DNA from: Flavobacterium sp. JAS
GTDB taxonomy: Bacteria > Bacteroidota > Bacteroidia > Flavobacteriales > Flavobacteriaceae
NCBI RefSeq assembly: GCF_020991455.1
Contig: NZ_JAJMOX010000008.1
Coordinates: 62,001 to 126,000, forward strand
Reading direction: 5' to 3'
DNA length: 64,000 bases
Part shown: one piece after another, positions 7,851 to 18,300 of the stretch
Layout of the letters: every line of letters starts with the position of its first letter
Position numbering within the stretch: the stretch's first letter is position 1
The notes under the pieces: generated by a model
Databases searched by the model: none
Seen by the model: only the letters and a program-made list of their open reading frames with translations
What the model was told of the DNA's origin: nothing
Program-made: the position numbers and the translations under genes

Positions 7851-7887
7851 AAAAACTCCATTAGTAGCAACTAATGGAGTTTTTTTT
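7851..7887 (+). terminator. Terminator of the APC permease gene
   Basis: AACTCCATTAG pairs with CTAATGGAGTT around a six-base loop and is followed by T8 on the plus strand. The A run on the other side may also let it serve the convergent PspC-domain gene. Confidence 0.88.
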
Positions 7888-7890
7888 ATT

Positions 7891-8118
7891 TTATAAATCA
7901 AAAACTGAGGTCCTTTTTGAACGAATTAAATCTTTTAATCGAATCCAAAATGCAAGGGTAAGATAAACTCCAAAGCCCAAACCAGCCGTTACAAACGAAA
8001 TATAAATAAAAAATAATCGAACACTCGTTACACGCATTCCAAGCTTGTCAGCTAATCTTGAGGAAACATGAAATCCATATTTCTCGAAAAAGAATTTTAG
8101 TTTTAAAATAGCAGACAT
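7891..8118 (-). CDS. PspC domain-containing small membrane protein
   Basis: A 75-residue protein whose sequence runs FFEKYGFHVSSRLADKLGM, then a hydrophobic stretch VRLFFIYISFVTAGLGFGVYLTLAFWI, then a basic tail. This order (short amphipathic start, RLADKLG-like motif, one membrane span) is that of the PspC domain. PspC domains in gamma-proteobacteria sense envelope stress with PspB/PspA. In Flavobacteria stand-alone PspC-like proteins of this size are common and their role is unclear. It converges on the APC permease and shares the terminator region. No psp partner gene is nearby. Confidence 0.72.
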   Translation of the reverse strand: MSAILKLKFFFEKYGFHVSSRLADKLGMRVTSVRLFFIYISFVTAGLGFGVYLTLAFWIRLKDLIRSKRTSVFDL

Positions 8119-8126
8119 AGTTGGTT

Positions 8127-8222
8127 TTAGATTTATCCTTCGGCTACGCTCAGGATGATATTCGACATTCTTCAGGTGAACAAAAGTACAAAATTATCTA
8201 ATTGGCACATTTTCTAATTATT
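8127..8222. repeat. Dispersed intergenic repeat (copy Q1)
   Basis: ATTTATCCTTCGGCTACGCT followed by CAGGATGA, and ATTATCTAATTGGCACATTTTC, recur in reverse orientation at about 39585-39650. The element lies just upstream of the PspC-domain gene. No open reading frame is present. Confidence 0.65.
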
Positions 8223-8238
8223 AAATTACCAGATTATC

Positions 8239-9509
8239 TTAATTATTCTTCAACAACTCCATGCCTAATGCGCATTTTAAACACGCTCTCTTATTACAAT
8301 ATTCATTTTTAAGTTCTAATAAAGTTTGAGTTTCAAAAGCATTTTTAGACAGGATCCCAAAAGATTTAAACTTACTTATAATTGTATTATTCTCTGGCGC
8401 AACTTCATTCATGAACTCAATTAGATCTTCAGAAATTGTTTCACCTCTTGTGGTGGAATAAGCAAATTGAAGCGGAATTATTGTATTTATAATCACTAAA
8501 TCTAAGAATGCTTTTGATAAAGTTTTCGCTTTCATTGGACTTTCTTTATCAAACTGATAGTGGTTTTGCCAATATAAACTAGCAGAAACCCTAAGTAAAC
8601 CATATACTTCTTTAACCGTTTTTAGACTTATAATTTTAGAGAATAGATTTTGATGTTTGCTATATAAATTTGCCAATTGCGAAAGCCGAATCGTAGGGAA
8701 ATTATCCGGTCGATGTTTAAAAAACTGAACCGAATCTATATGACATTTTTCGAATTGGTATTTATGCAGAAGATAGAAATACCTAATTTTTAAGTCTGTA
8801 AAATAAACATCTTCTCCTTCTTTATCTAATAAACCAACAGTTCCTAAAAATAAAGCTTCGAGATTTTCAACTTCGAAACTTTCTTTTCGAATAACCGAAA
8901 ATGGAATAGCCTTAGCCACTTGCAAGAAAGAAACTCCATTTGTATTTAAACCAAAATTCTTTGCTAATAAACAGAATAAAACAGCCTCCCAATCCTGATT
9001 TGTTTCTTCAAGCAAATCGTAAATAAATTTTGACTTGCGTTCTAATCGTTCAAAAAACAGCCTTTCTTTCCAATTTTTAAAAACAAAATCATCTATTTCC
9101 GAAATTTGTCTTTCACAGAATATCCATGATTTTGGTGCAAGAAGTGATTTATAGGAAGATATAACATCAAATGAAACATAATCTTTTAAAACTAAAACTG
9201 GAATTTGAATGTTGTTTTCTTTAAAAATTTCCGCATCGTGCTCCCAGACGACATGCAAAATTACATTTTCGTATGCAATATCTTTTTCATGATGATGCAC
9301 ATACCAATCAGAAGATTTTAGGTGAATTTCGATATTTCCTGCCCACTTTTGATCTCCAATTATAATCTGGGCATTAAAAAATCCGGGCCTGAAAGCTCTA
9401 AATAATCACCTGTTTTAATAATAATGACAGGTTCGTTTTGTGTAGTTCTTAAATTCAAGGTTTCAAACTTCTTGAATTTCCAGAGATAATGAAGAAAATC
9501 TTCTTTCAT
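8239..9509 (-). pseudogene. DUF2851 family protein, interrupted by a homopolymer frameshift
   Basis: The open frame 9300-8239 starts MHHHEKDIAYENVILHVVWEHD, which is an internal DUF2851 motif rather than a natural start. The missing N-terminus is encoded upstream from ATG at 9509 (MKEDFLHYLWKFKKFETLNL, then LELSGPDF) and breaks at about 9376-9381. There a run of six T on the minus strand should be seven to read GPDFFNAQIIIGDQ. With that base restored the protein would be about 423 residues, the usual size. The C-terminal cysteine pair CNKRACLKCALG is conserved in the family. The function of DUF2851 is not known. It could be a true pseudogene or a homopolymer error in the assembly. Confidence 0.88.
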
Positions 9510-9586
9510 TTTTTGGCTTTTACAATGATTTACAAAAGCCTAAATTTAATTAAAAATAATATTAATCCTACAATTTATAGTTAAAT

Positions 9587-10069
9587 TTATTTCAACATAT
9601 ATAACTTAGCACAAGCTCGTGCATCAGATAATGCTTCATGATGGTTTAACTGAATCTTCATTTCCCGGCAGCAATCGCTCAATTTTGTTGGTTTTAAACC
9701 TTTTGCTTTATAAATCTTAACGGTACATTCCCATTTTGAAGCAATATTTAAATCTTCATAATCTAAACCGTGAAGTGCCATTGATTTAAGCAAAACGTTA
9801 CGATCAAAACTTTCGTTATGTGCTACTATTACCCTATTTTTTAATCTTCTTTCAATTTCAGGATAGACCTGTAGAAACGATTTTGCATTTATTGTATCTC
9901 TCGGATAAATACCATGAACCTGAATTGTAAATGGATTATACTCATTATTAGGCGGTTTAATCAAAGTGACAAATTCGTCTACAATTATTCCGTTTTGCAC
10001 AGTAACAATCCCAACAGAACACGGATGATACCCTGTAGCAGTTTCAAAATCTATTGCGGTAAAATTCAT
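9587..10069 (-). CDS. 3'-5' exonuclease, DnaQ-like DEDDh family
   Basis: A 160-residue single-domain exonuclease. Exo I is FTAIDFETATG with D7 and E9, Exo II is around IVAHNESFDRNVL with the catalytic D, and Exo III is LNHHEALSDARACAKLY with the H and D of the DEDDh type. Such stand-alone domains trim 3' ends in repair, proofreading or RNA turnover. This one most resembles the small DnaQ epsilon-like proteins common in Bacteroidetes. It is separated from the cystathionine synthase gene by that gene's terminator, so it needs its own promoter, which I could not identify. Confidence 0.88.
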   Translation of the reverse strand: MNFTAIDFETATGYHPCSVGIVTVQNGIIVDEFVTLIKPPNNEYNPFTIQVHGIYPRDTINAKSFLQVYPEIERRLKNRVIVAHNESFDRNVLLKSMALHGLDYEDLNIASKWECTVKIYKAKGLKPTKLSDCCREMKIQLNHHEALSDARACAKLYMLK

Positions 10070-10092
10070 TTTAAAATCTATTTAAGCTAAAA

Positions 10093-10133
10093 AAAACCAT
10101 AAATCTAATCTCGATAATTAGATTTATGGTTTT
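10093..10133 (-). terminator. Terminator of the cystathionine beta-synthase type gene
   Basis: A 17-bp perfect stem (10093-10109 with 10117-10133) around a seven-base loop lies 22 bases after the stop codon. The minus-strand 3' side ends in a T run. Confidence 0.85.
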
Positions 10134-10154
10134 ATAAAATTATAAAAAAATGTC

Positions 10155-11516
10155 TTATTTTATAGATCCAATGATATCATATTTTGTAATAATATGATGG
10201 TTTCCATTTTCAAGATCTACTAAAACTGCATCGTTTTCTTTGGTAAACAATTTAGAAACTTCTTCGATTGGAGTTCCTAATTTTACAATTGGGAAAGGTT
10301 TTCCCATTACTTCTTTAATTGGTTTTTCGGCTACATTTTTATCCGCAACATAACTTCTAAACAAATCTGTTTCATCTACAGAACCAACAAATCCGTTAAT
10401 GTCTACAACCGGAATTTGAGAAATTTTATATTTTCTCATACGCTCAATTGCATGGGAAACCAATTCTTCAGTACGAACAACGATCAATTGTTTATCGATA
10501 TGATCCTTAATTACGTCTTCGGCTTTGGTTACGTTTTCTTCCAGGAATCCACGTTCGCGCATCCAATCGTCATTAAACATTTTACCAACATAACGGCTTC
10601 CTGAATCGTGAAAAAGAACCACAACAACATCATCAGGTTTAAAATGTTCTTTTAACTGCAACAAGCCCTTAATACAGGCTCCAGCAGAATTTCCAACAAA
10701 AATAGCTTCTTCAAGAGCAATTTTTCTAGTATAAACCGCAGCATCTTTATCAGTTACTTTTGTAAAACCGTCGATTAATGAAAAGTCAACATTTTTTGGT
10801 AAAATATCTTCTCCAATTCCTTCAGTGATATAAGAATAAATCTCATTTTCATCAAAAATTCCAGTTTCGTGGTATTTTTTAAAAACAGATCCATAAGTAT
10901 CAATTCCCCAAATTTTAATATTTGGATTTTTTTCTTTCAAGTATTTTCCAACTCCTGAGATAGTTCCTCCGGTTCCTACTCCAACTACAAAATGAGTAAT
11001 TTTACCATCCGTTTGTTTCCAGATTTCAGGTCCTGTTTGCTCATAATGCGCCAACGAATTAGACAAGTTATCGTATTGATTTACGTACCATGAATTTGGT
11101 GTTTCATCCGCTAAACGCTTAGAAACCGAATAGTAAGAACGTGGATCAGTTGGCTCAACATCAGTAGGACAAACCACTACTTTTGCTCCAACTGCACGCA
11201 AAATATCCATTTTTTCTTTGGACTGTTTATCTGATATAACACAAATTAACTTGTATCCTTTTATGATTGCTACAAGAGCCAATCCCATTCCTGTATTTCC
11301 AGAAGTTCCTTCAATAATAGTTCCTCCAGGTTTTAATCTGCCATCTGCCTCTGCGTCTTCAATCATTTTCACGGCCATTCTGTCTTTTACAGAATTACCC
11401 GGATTAAAAGTTTCGACTTTTGCCAATACCAAGGCATCAATTTCAGCAACAATTTTGTTGAGTTTTACCAATGGTGTATTACCAATTGTTTCTAAAATGT
11501 TTTTTGAAAAGTCCAT
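10155..11516 (-). CDS. PLP-dependent cystathionine beta-synthase / cysteine synthase with C-terminal CBS domain pair
   Basis: A 453-residue fold-type II PLP enzyme. The catalytic domain (about residues 1-320) has ETIGNTPLVKLN, the lysine of the Schiff base K44 in NPGNSVKDRM, the substrate loop EGTSGNTG, and the GTGGTISG phosphate-binding loop. Residues about 335-453 form two CBS repeats (HIDKQLIVVRTEELVSHAI and GKPFPIVKLGTPIEEVSKLF), the layout of cystathionine beta-synthase. It condenses serine or O-acetylserine with homocysteine or sulfide. CBS pairs bind adenosyl ligands in other members and suggest allosteric control. Whether it is CBS proper or a cysteine synthase is not settled by sequence alone. 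It has a strong own terminator. Confidence 0.88.
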   Translation of the reverse strand: MDFSKNILETIGNTPLVKLNKIVAEIDALVLAKVETFNPGNSVKDRMAVKMIEDAEADGRLKPGGTIIEGTSGNTGMGLALVAIIKGYKLICVISDKQSKEKMDILRAVGAKVVVCPTDVEPTDPRSYYSVSKRLADETPNSWYVNQYDNLSNSLAHYEQTGPEIWKQTDGKITHFVVGVGTGGTISGVGKYLKEKNPNIKIWGIDTYGSVFKKYHETGIFDENEIYSYITEGIGEDILPKNVDFSLIDGFTKVTDKDAAVYTRKIALEEAIFVGNSAGACIKGLLQLKEHFKPDDVVVVLFHDSGSRYVGKMFNDDWMRERGFLEENVTKAEDVIKDHIDKQLIVVRTEELVSHAIERMRKYKISQIPVVDINGFVGSVDETDLFRSYVADKNVAEKPIKEVMGKPFPIVKLGTPIEEVSKLFTKENDAVLVDLENGNHHIITKYDIIGSIK

Positions 11517-11564
11517 TTTTATTTAAATTTAATATTTGGTTTTTAATGTAATAAGAACCTAATT

Positions 11565-13532
11565 CTATTGGAAGAAATTCCAAACCAAACCAAATCGGAT
11601 AACAAAATCACGATAAGGATTATTAGGCGCTGAATAATAATCGCTTTTAGAAAACAGAGCATTGATGTGTTCTGCTTTTAAATAAAATCGAGTCTGGCGA
11701 ATTCTCGCATTTACAAATAAATCGAATAACGGATAACCTCCGATTTTTTTATTTTCCTGAATAAAAAACTCTCCAACAACCGGATTGTAATCGTTACCAT
11801 AATATTTAGTAAAATAATTAAACACGACTCCGGTTTGCATATATAATGCCTTTTTGAAAAAATATCCTGAATAATAGAATGTATTTCTGGTTACAAAATC
11901 AGGCACATTTAAAATTAAATCAGATTGATCTACTTTTTGATACAAAAGTGTGTTGTCAAAACCAAAAGGTCCAAACTTAAACTCTCTGCTCGCTTTTATT
12001 GTCAAATAATTAATCGCATTTCCGTATTGTGCCGGGCTTATAATTTGAGTCTGATCTGCAATTTCTTGTGCTGTCGAAATATCTTTAAAATACAAATGAT
12101 CTTTTAAAACTGAATATTCAACCTCTGCATTCAGCCAAGGTGTAAAAACATTTGCACTAAGAGAATTTATTTTTTCATTCTTAAAGTTATTCGACCAATT
12201 GTATTTTACGTAACTACTTTGATATAAATTATAGTTGTTATTTGGCAATTTATTGACGTTTCTATATCTAAAATCAAACTGTATTTTATCATTCAAATTG
12301 TATCTCAACTTAGCATCTAAATCAGAAAGTGACACATCTGTGATTGATCTTGAATATAAAAAACGACCGTTCCATTTGTTTTTCTGATATTCATATTGTC
12401 CTCCAAAATTATTAATCTGTTGGTATATATTATCCGGAATAGTTCTTCCATCTTTAAAAACTATAATTCTGTCATATTTATAATTTGATCTGTAATCGTC
12501 TACAAAAAAATTGAATTTCCCCAATAGCGAATTCTCATAAGCAACTCCAACTTTATTATATAATTTTTCATAACGAGTCTGATCATTAATATTACTTGTT
12601 GCATAAGACTCTCCAAAACGCTGAATCTGCTCGCCATCTACCGTAGATAGTACAGTTGGCTGATTGTATTCGAAGTATTTATATTCGTAATTAAACTGAT
12701 GTGTTACATATAAATTATTACTCCCATTTGTTGGATTTATCCTAAAAGCATGGTCAAAAAACAAGCGTCTTCCTTTTAATAGCGACTTAGCATCTGTGAG
12801 GTAAACTTGTAAACGCTGACGATTTTTATAATCTTTATTATCACTTTCAAAATCTGTCGGTGTCGTTATCCCGCCATTTTCTTCATTCGAAATATCCTGA
12901 GAAGTAAAATGCGCATTTAAAGCATATCTTCTACTTGTTGTTGCATAACTTGTGGTAAATCTGAAATTTCCGGCACTTACCAATTGGTTTATATAATCAC
13001 CCTCTGAACGTAAACCCCTGTATGCAATAGAAAAATTAAGATTTTTAGATGTATTTAATGTAATAAATGAATCTACGTTTTGTCCTTTATTTATTGTTGT
13101 ATTAAAAAATAATTCGGTTAACGGAGTTGCTGCCGAGTAATATTTAATTTCATTAGCTTCCATATAATTAAAGTGTTTGCCTTTGAAACCAATTTCAGGA
13201 TACGGCGAAAAACTTGTTAAATTATATTGTAATGTATTATAGGTTTGCCCAATGTTTGAGAAAGGCAAAAGCCCAAAAGTATCTTTTCTAAGATGGTTTT
13301 GCTTATAGGCACTTTTTAGTGTTAACGAAGTGTCTATGTATGTTGTGTCATGTTCTAATGTAATAATTTGATATTGGTCAATAGTTGCAACTAATGATTT
13401 TTTCTTCTTTACGGTATCAGTTATACTTGAATATTTTGTGTTCATGTCTAAACCTTTTTTAGGAGTAGTTTTTTCTTGAGAAAACAATAAAGTTGGTACA
13501 ACTAATAGATATAGAAAAATGAATATTCTCAT
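11565..13532 (-). CDS. Putative outer-membrane porin (Porin_10-like family)
   Basis: A 655-residue secreted protein with signal peptide (residues 1-18, cleavage after LLFSQ). Downstream, alternating amphipathic beta strands with many Y, F and N residues run to the C-terminal GLVWNFFQ, as in outer-membrane barrels. The segment KDTFGLLPFSNIGQTYNTLQYN and the FNYMEANEIKYYSAATPLTELFF region are the landmarks of the putative porin family common in Flavobacteria. No plug or TonB box is present, so it is not a TonB receptor. Its substrate is unknown. A -7 promoter element lies about 45 bases upstream and it stands alone between the CBS-type gene and the SusC/SusD pair. Confidence 0.82.
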   Translation of the reverse strand: MRIFIFLYLLVVPTLLFSQEKTTPKKGLDMNTKYSSITDTVKKKKSLVATIDQYQIITLEHDTTYIDTSLTLKSAYKQNHLRKDTFGLLPFSNIGQTYNTLQYNLTSFSPYPEIGFKGKHFNYMEANEIKYYSAATPLTELFFNTTINKGQNVDSFITLNTSKNLNFSIAYRGLRSEGDYINQLVSAGNFRFTTSYATTSRRYALNAHFTSQDISNEENGGITTPTDFESDNKDYKNRQRLQVYLTDAKSLLKGRRLFFDHAFRINPTNGSNNLYVTHQFNYEYKYFEYNQPTVLSTVDGEQIQRFGESYATSNINDQTRYEKLYNKVGVAYENSLLGKFNFFVDDYRSNYKYDRIIVFKDGRTIPDNIYQQINNFGGQYEYQKNKWNGRFLYSRSITDVSLSDLDAKLRYNLNDKIQFDFRYRNVNKLPNNNYNLYQSSYVKYNWSNNFKNEKINSLSANVFTPWLNAEVEYSVLKDHLYFKDISTAQEIADQTQIISPAQYGNAINYLTIKASREFKFGPFGFDNTLLYQKVDQSDLILNVPDFVTRNTFYYSGYFFKKALYMQTGVVFNYFTKYYGNDYNPVVGEFFIQENKKIGGYPLFDLFVNARIRQTRFYLKAEHINALFSKSDYYSAPNNPYRDFVIRFGLVWNFFQ

Positions 13533-13575
13533 TTGATGGCTTTATATGTAATTATTTCGATAAAATTTGATGAAG

Positions 13576-13583
13576 CAAAGGTA
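13576..13583 (-). promoter_or_regulatory. Putative -7 promoter element of the porin gene
   Basis: TACCTTTG on the minus strand (13583-13576) matches TAnnTTTG. No TTG is found at the expected -33 spacing, so the call is partial. Confidence 0.4.
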
Positions 13584-13653
13584 AAAGATAAAAACGTATA
13601 AATAAAAAAACATAATAGATAATATAATATCTCAACAGATACTATTTTAAGCA

Positions 13654-13688
13654 AGAACCCCGATTACAAAAATTGTAATCGGGGTTCT
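13654..13688 (-). terminator. Probable terminator hairpin after the SusC/SusD operon
   Basis: A 15- to 16-bp near-perfect stem (AGAACCCCGATTACA with TGTAATCGGGGTTCT) lies 100 bases after the SusD stop. It lacks a clear T tract on the minus strand, so termination is inferred from the stem and its position. Confidence 0.55.
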
Positions 13689-13787
13689 AAAAAATTCAAA
13701 ATAATTATTGTTTACTATTCTAAGTTAGCTTTTACTTTATATGATTGAGTTTATTCAGAATCCAAATTAACCATCATAAAAGCAATA

Positions 13788-15302
13788 CTAAAACTTGTCC
13801 CAGAATAATTTAGTATTCAGTAAGTCACCACCAATAGCAGCGGCAGCTTTAGTATAATTTGTACCATTCACAGATTGCTCAAGACCAGGGTATGTGTATC
13901 TTACAGGAACTGTCAGGATATTTTTATTTATAGCAGCTGTTGGTGATTTTAATACAGGGAAATCTAATCTTCTATAAGATGTCCATGCCTCAAATCCTCT
14001 GTTATAAAGAGCATACCAAGCTTGCATACCAATTTTTTCTTTCCATGTTGCTCCACTTCCTGCACTTAAATAATTTACTTTAGGTTGTGTTAAGTAAGTT
14101 GTTATAGCAGCAGGTGCTACTCCCCAATCCGCCATTGAAGCAGTAATTCCAGCATCATAATATGTTTTTGCCACAGCTGAACCTCCCGGGATCAAATTTT
14201 TCTCAGCAGCTTCTGCCAATAAGAAATTCAATTCAGAAAAGTCAAATATTGTAGCAGGATACTCAGCTTTATTTAATGTAGCGGTAATGTGCGAATATGT
14301 TGCAAAAACGTTAGCTTCACCATAAGTACCTCCTACATAAGTTCTACCCGCGGGAATAACCGGAACTGGCTTAGTAGCATTCACAAAATATTTCGCCATT
14401 CTTGGGTCTCCACCCGGAACAACAGCATCCATTGCTGCAACAAAAGTTTCAGCCGGAATAAAATCATCTCTCTTACTAACAACTAAATCAGCATATAATG
14501 GGTTTTGATTCCCTGAAGTAGTTAAGTATACTAATTTAGTATTATCTGTATTAGCAGTCATTACGCCAGAAGCAATAGCTGCCTGAACCTGAGTAGCAGC
14601 ATATGTTGCATCAACATCCGAAATGTTTACAGCTAATCTTACGATTAATGAATTAGCAAATTTTACCCACTTTGCATTACTTGCTGCATCACCTGCGTAA
14701 ATAATATCAGCACCACCAAAGTTAGCATATGCAGCATTTTTTTTCAATACAGCAACATCTGCAGTTAATCTTGTTATAAGATCTTTGTAAATTGTTTGAG
14801 CATCATCATAAGCTGGTAAAGGATATTTTACAATATCTCCTGTCTGAGTATAAGGAACATCCCCAAAAGTGTCTACGAGGATACTATATGCATAAGCTTC
14901 TAAAACATCAATAAGAGCTAATTTATTTTGGTTAATAAGAGCAGCTTCGTCTGTTTCAGTAACCTGACTTTTAATCATCCCTTTTGCATCATGAAAATCA
15001 GCTAATACATCTCTGTACAAAACACGAAAATGAGCATCAGGAATTTTTCTAACAGTAAGCTCGTATTGACTTTCGTTTGGATAAGTAGTTTCTGCCCATT
15101 GCTGAGCAAATAATCTAAAAACGTTAATATTTACGTTTGTACTTGCCATCTGGTCTACTAATTTCTTTTCAGCATTAGTAAACATATATTCCGGCTTGGT
15201 TGTAGTTGGTCTTTTTGGATCAACATTCATATCTGTAATATCAGTACTGCATGATGACATTGCAACACTAACAAAAGATATTAATAAAAGTATTTTTTTC
15301 AT
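13788..15302 (-). CDS. SusD/RagB-like outer-membrane lipoprotein (SusD-like_2 type)
   Basis: A 504-residue lipoprotein: signal ILLLISFVSVAMSSC with lipobox MSSC at residues 14-17. The mature part begins with D/P-rich NVDPKRPTTTKPEYMFTNAEKKLV, the start typical of the SusD-like_2 branch. Later come AYSILVDTFGDVPYTQTG and LAEAAEK segments from its TPR-like helices. SusD lipoproteins form the lid of a SusC transporter and bind the nutrient at the surface. The start codon is three bases after the SusC stop, so the two are translated as a pair. The branch is often linked with peptides or unknown oligomers rather than classic starch, but the ligand here cannot be read. Confidence 0.92.
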   Translation of the reverse strand: MKKILLLISFVSVAMSSCSTDITDMNVDPKRPTTTKPEYMFTNAEKKLVDQMASTNVNINVFRLFAQQWAETTYPNESQYELTVRKIPDAHFRVLYRDVLADFHDAKGMIKSQVTETDEAALINQNKLALIDVLEAYAYSILVDTFGDVPYTQTGDIVKYPLPAYDDAQTIYKDLITRLTADVAVLKKNAAYANFGGADIIYAGDAASNAKWVKFANSLIVRLAVNISDVDATYAATQVQAAIASGVMTANTDNTKLVYLTTSGNQNPLYADLVVSKRDDFIPAETFVAAMDAVVPGGDPRMAKYFVNATKPVPVIPAGRTYVGGTYGEANVFATYSHITATLNKAEYPATIFDFSELNFLLAEAAEKNLIPGGSAVAKTYYDAGITASMADWGVAPAAITTYLTQPKVNYLSAGSGATWKEKIGMQAWYALYNRGFEAWTSYRRLDFPVLKSPTAAINKNILTVPVRYTYPGLEQSVNGTNYTKAAAAIGGDLLNTKLFWDKF

Positions 15303-15305
15303 GAT

Positions 15306-18300
15306 TTAGAATTTTAATGTTAGGTTACAACCAATATTTCTTGTTGTAGGAAGAGAACCTCCTGAATAACCTGCAGACAAGTTACCTGAACTAAGTCCAC
15401 TTTCTGGATCTGCATCCGGAAGATTTTTATGGATGATCCATAAGTTAGAACCTATTAAAGAAAGTCTTAAATCTGTCAACTGCAATTTAGAAACTAATGC
15501 TGAAGGAAAGGTGTATGTAAGAGTTACCTCTCTTAATTTCACATAACTTGCATCATAGATAAATGCTTTTTGTGGATTCTTAGTATATCCATAAATACCA
15601 CCTGCAACTTCTGGAGCTGGTGTTCTTGTAGTATTAGGTGTACCATCTTGGTTTACACCCGGAAGGATAACTCCACCACCGTTTGCAAGTGTATTTCTTA
15701 CTGGATTTCCTAACTCATTATATCCTGCAGTTGAAGCATATAAACCTGAGTTTTGTCCGTAGTATTGATCCAGAGAGAAAATATCTCCACCTTTTTGCAT
15801 ATCAATTAAGAAACCTAATGCAATTTGTTTGTAAGAAAATTTATTACGAATTCCACCAATCCAGTCCGGAGTAACATTTCCAATAACATTGGTAACTGAC
15901 TCAGTCACTAAGTAAGTTCCTCCCTTAGTAACTTTTTGTCCATCTGGAGCATACAGGTAATCTTTACCAATAATATCTCCATAAGCATGACCTGGTTTAG
16001 CGACTATACTTACCCCACCTTGAAATGTTCCTAATGTTAATATTTCAATTCCCGGAGCTAAAGCAACAACAGTATTTTCGTTTTTAGACCAGTTTACAAA
16101 AACATCCCATTGAAAATCCTTCAATTTTACAGGAGTCAAATTAAGTTGTACCTCAATACCTTTATTCTCAACAGATCCTGCATTTGCATATCTTGAAGAA
16201 TATCCTGTTGATGTAGAATAGTCTACAGGAAAGATTTGATCAGAACTCAAACTTTTGTAAACACTTGCTTCAAAACCAATTCTTCTATCAAGGAATTGCA
16301 TTTCTAAACCTATCTCTTGAGATTTAGTTTTTACAGTTTTTAGATCCGGATTAGCACTTATGTCTGGTTTGGAATACAATGGATTTGATCCAAAGTTATT
16401 GAATTTACTAAAGACGCTTTGTAATGCATACAAATCGATATTTCCTTGTGGGTTCTCAGCGTAACTCGCTCTTAATTTTCCAAAAGTCAACCACTCTTGG
16501 TTAACATGCTTAGTAAAAACGTAACTAGCAGAAGTAGAGAATGTATTTACTTTGTTATTCCCTTTTGGCAATGTAGAGAATGCATCATTACGCACTGTAC
16601 CATCTAAGTATAAAAAGTCTCTATACCCTAAAGAGACAGATGCATAAGCACTATTCACTCCTGAATTATCTTCAGCCTCTACAGGATATGGAGCAGGATT
16701 TACTGAGTTTGATAATGCATAAATTCCTGGTATAATAAGTCCTCCATCTGTAGAAGCAAGTGTAGAAGTACGTCTCGTTCTTAAAGAGTTAAGTCCAACT
16801 AAACCATTTAACGAAATACTTTCTGTAAGTTTTTTATTAAAATTCAAAGTTAACTGATAATTTTGCTCAGAAAACATACCACTATATTTTTGGTATCCAG
16901 AACCAACAGCCAATCTGTTTATTCCAAATGTACCATTTAAAGAACCAACTGCTTTTCTTTCTTCACGCAATTCAGAATAACTATCTGTACTTGCTTTTCC
17001 GGTTACAGATAACCAGTCAGCTACTTTATAATCTAATTGAGCATATCCTATAAAACGGTTTCTCTCATCAGATTGGTAGTTTTTATATCTTGTAAAATAA
17101 GGGTTATCCCAGTATTTAGCGCTAGTATTACCATTAGCAGGATCTGCCATATTCCAAGAGATGTTTTGTCCTCCTGAATTTTTAAAAACTTGTTCCTGAG
17201 CTTTGATATCAACATTTGTACCCCACCACTGACGGAATAATCCGGCAACGTTATCACCACCATATCCTGTTGTATTTCTACCAACTGTAGTTTGTGCCAA
17301 ATAATTTGCAAAAGCACTAACAGATAATCTATCAGTAAACTTGTGGTTAATTTTAAGACTGATATTATTTTTCTTTAATTCACTATTTGGTAATATTCCG
17401 TTTTCTTTATAGTTGTTATAGTTTACAACAAAATTAGTTTTGTCTGTACCATCCTCTATAGAGATAGAATTATTGAATGTTGTAGCTGCCTGAAAAAAGG
17501 TAACAGGTCCATTTTCAGCTGCTTTCCATTCTGTTTTCTTTCCAAAATTAGGAGAATATTTAGTATAAGCATCCCATTGGTAAACTGAAAGACTTGGATC
17601 AAAAGCAACACCATAAGAAGCATCGTCTGTAGTAGTCGCAACTTGGTTTCCGTTACTATCAATAGTAAAGAAAGCTCCTGTTGGCCCCACTGGAATACCC
17701 TTAGGATTACCATTACCATCATAAGTTGGTCCGTAACCTTGTCCGTATTTATTTTGATAAACAGGGAAAGTTTTTTTATCAACACTACCTACTGTAAAAT
17801 CACTAGAAATAGTTACTCCCATTCCTTTTTTGGCTTTTCCTTTTTTGGTTGTAATCATGATTACACCATTACCAGCTTGCCATCCGTATAATGCTGCTGC
17901 TGCTGCACCTTTCAAGACGTTTAATGTCTCGATATCATCTGGATTAATATCCATAGCCGCATTACCGTAATCGTATGTATTACGAGCTCCCTCAGTTTGT
18001 TTTCCTGCACTTGAGTTCGTATTAGCGTTATTAATAGGCATACCATCAATAACAATAAGCATTTGATTATCTCCTGTAAGGTTTTTAACACCTCTGGAAA
18101 CTACGTTTGTAGAACCACCAAAGTTGGTGTTTTTTCTAATATTTACACCAGCTGCTTTTCCAGAAAGTTCATTAAGAAAGTTTCCACTTGCAGCACCTGA
18201 ATTTAAATCAGCACCTTTAATCTCTTGTGAAGCGTAACCTAAAGATTTTTTCTCTCTTTTAATCCCTAAGGCTGTTACTACGACACCTTCAAGTTCAACT

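Noticed and set aside
8239..9300. DUF2851 as a complete gene starting MHHHEKD
   Set aside because: The residues before it are conserved in the family and are encoded upstream in a shifted frame.
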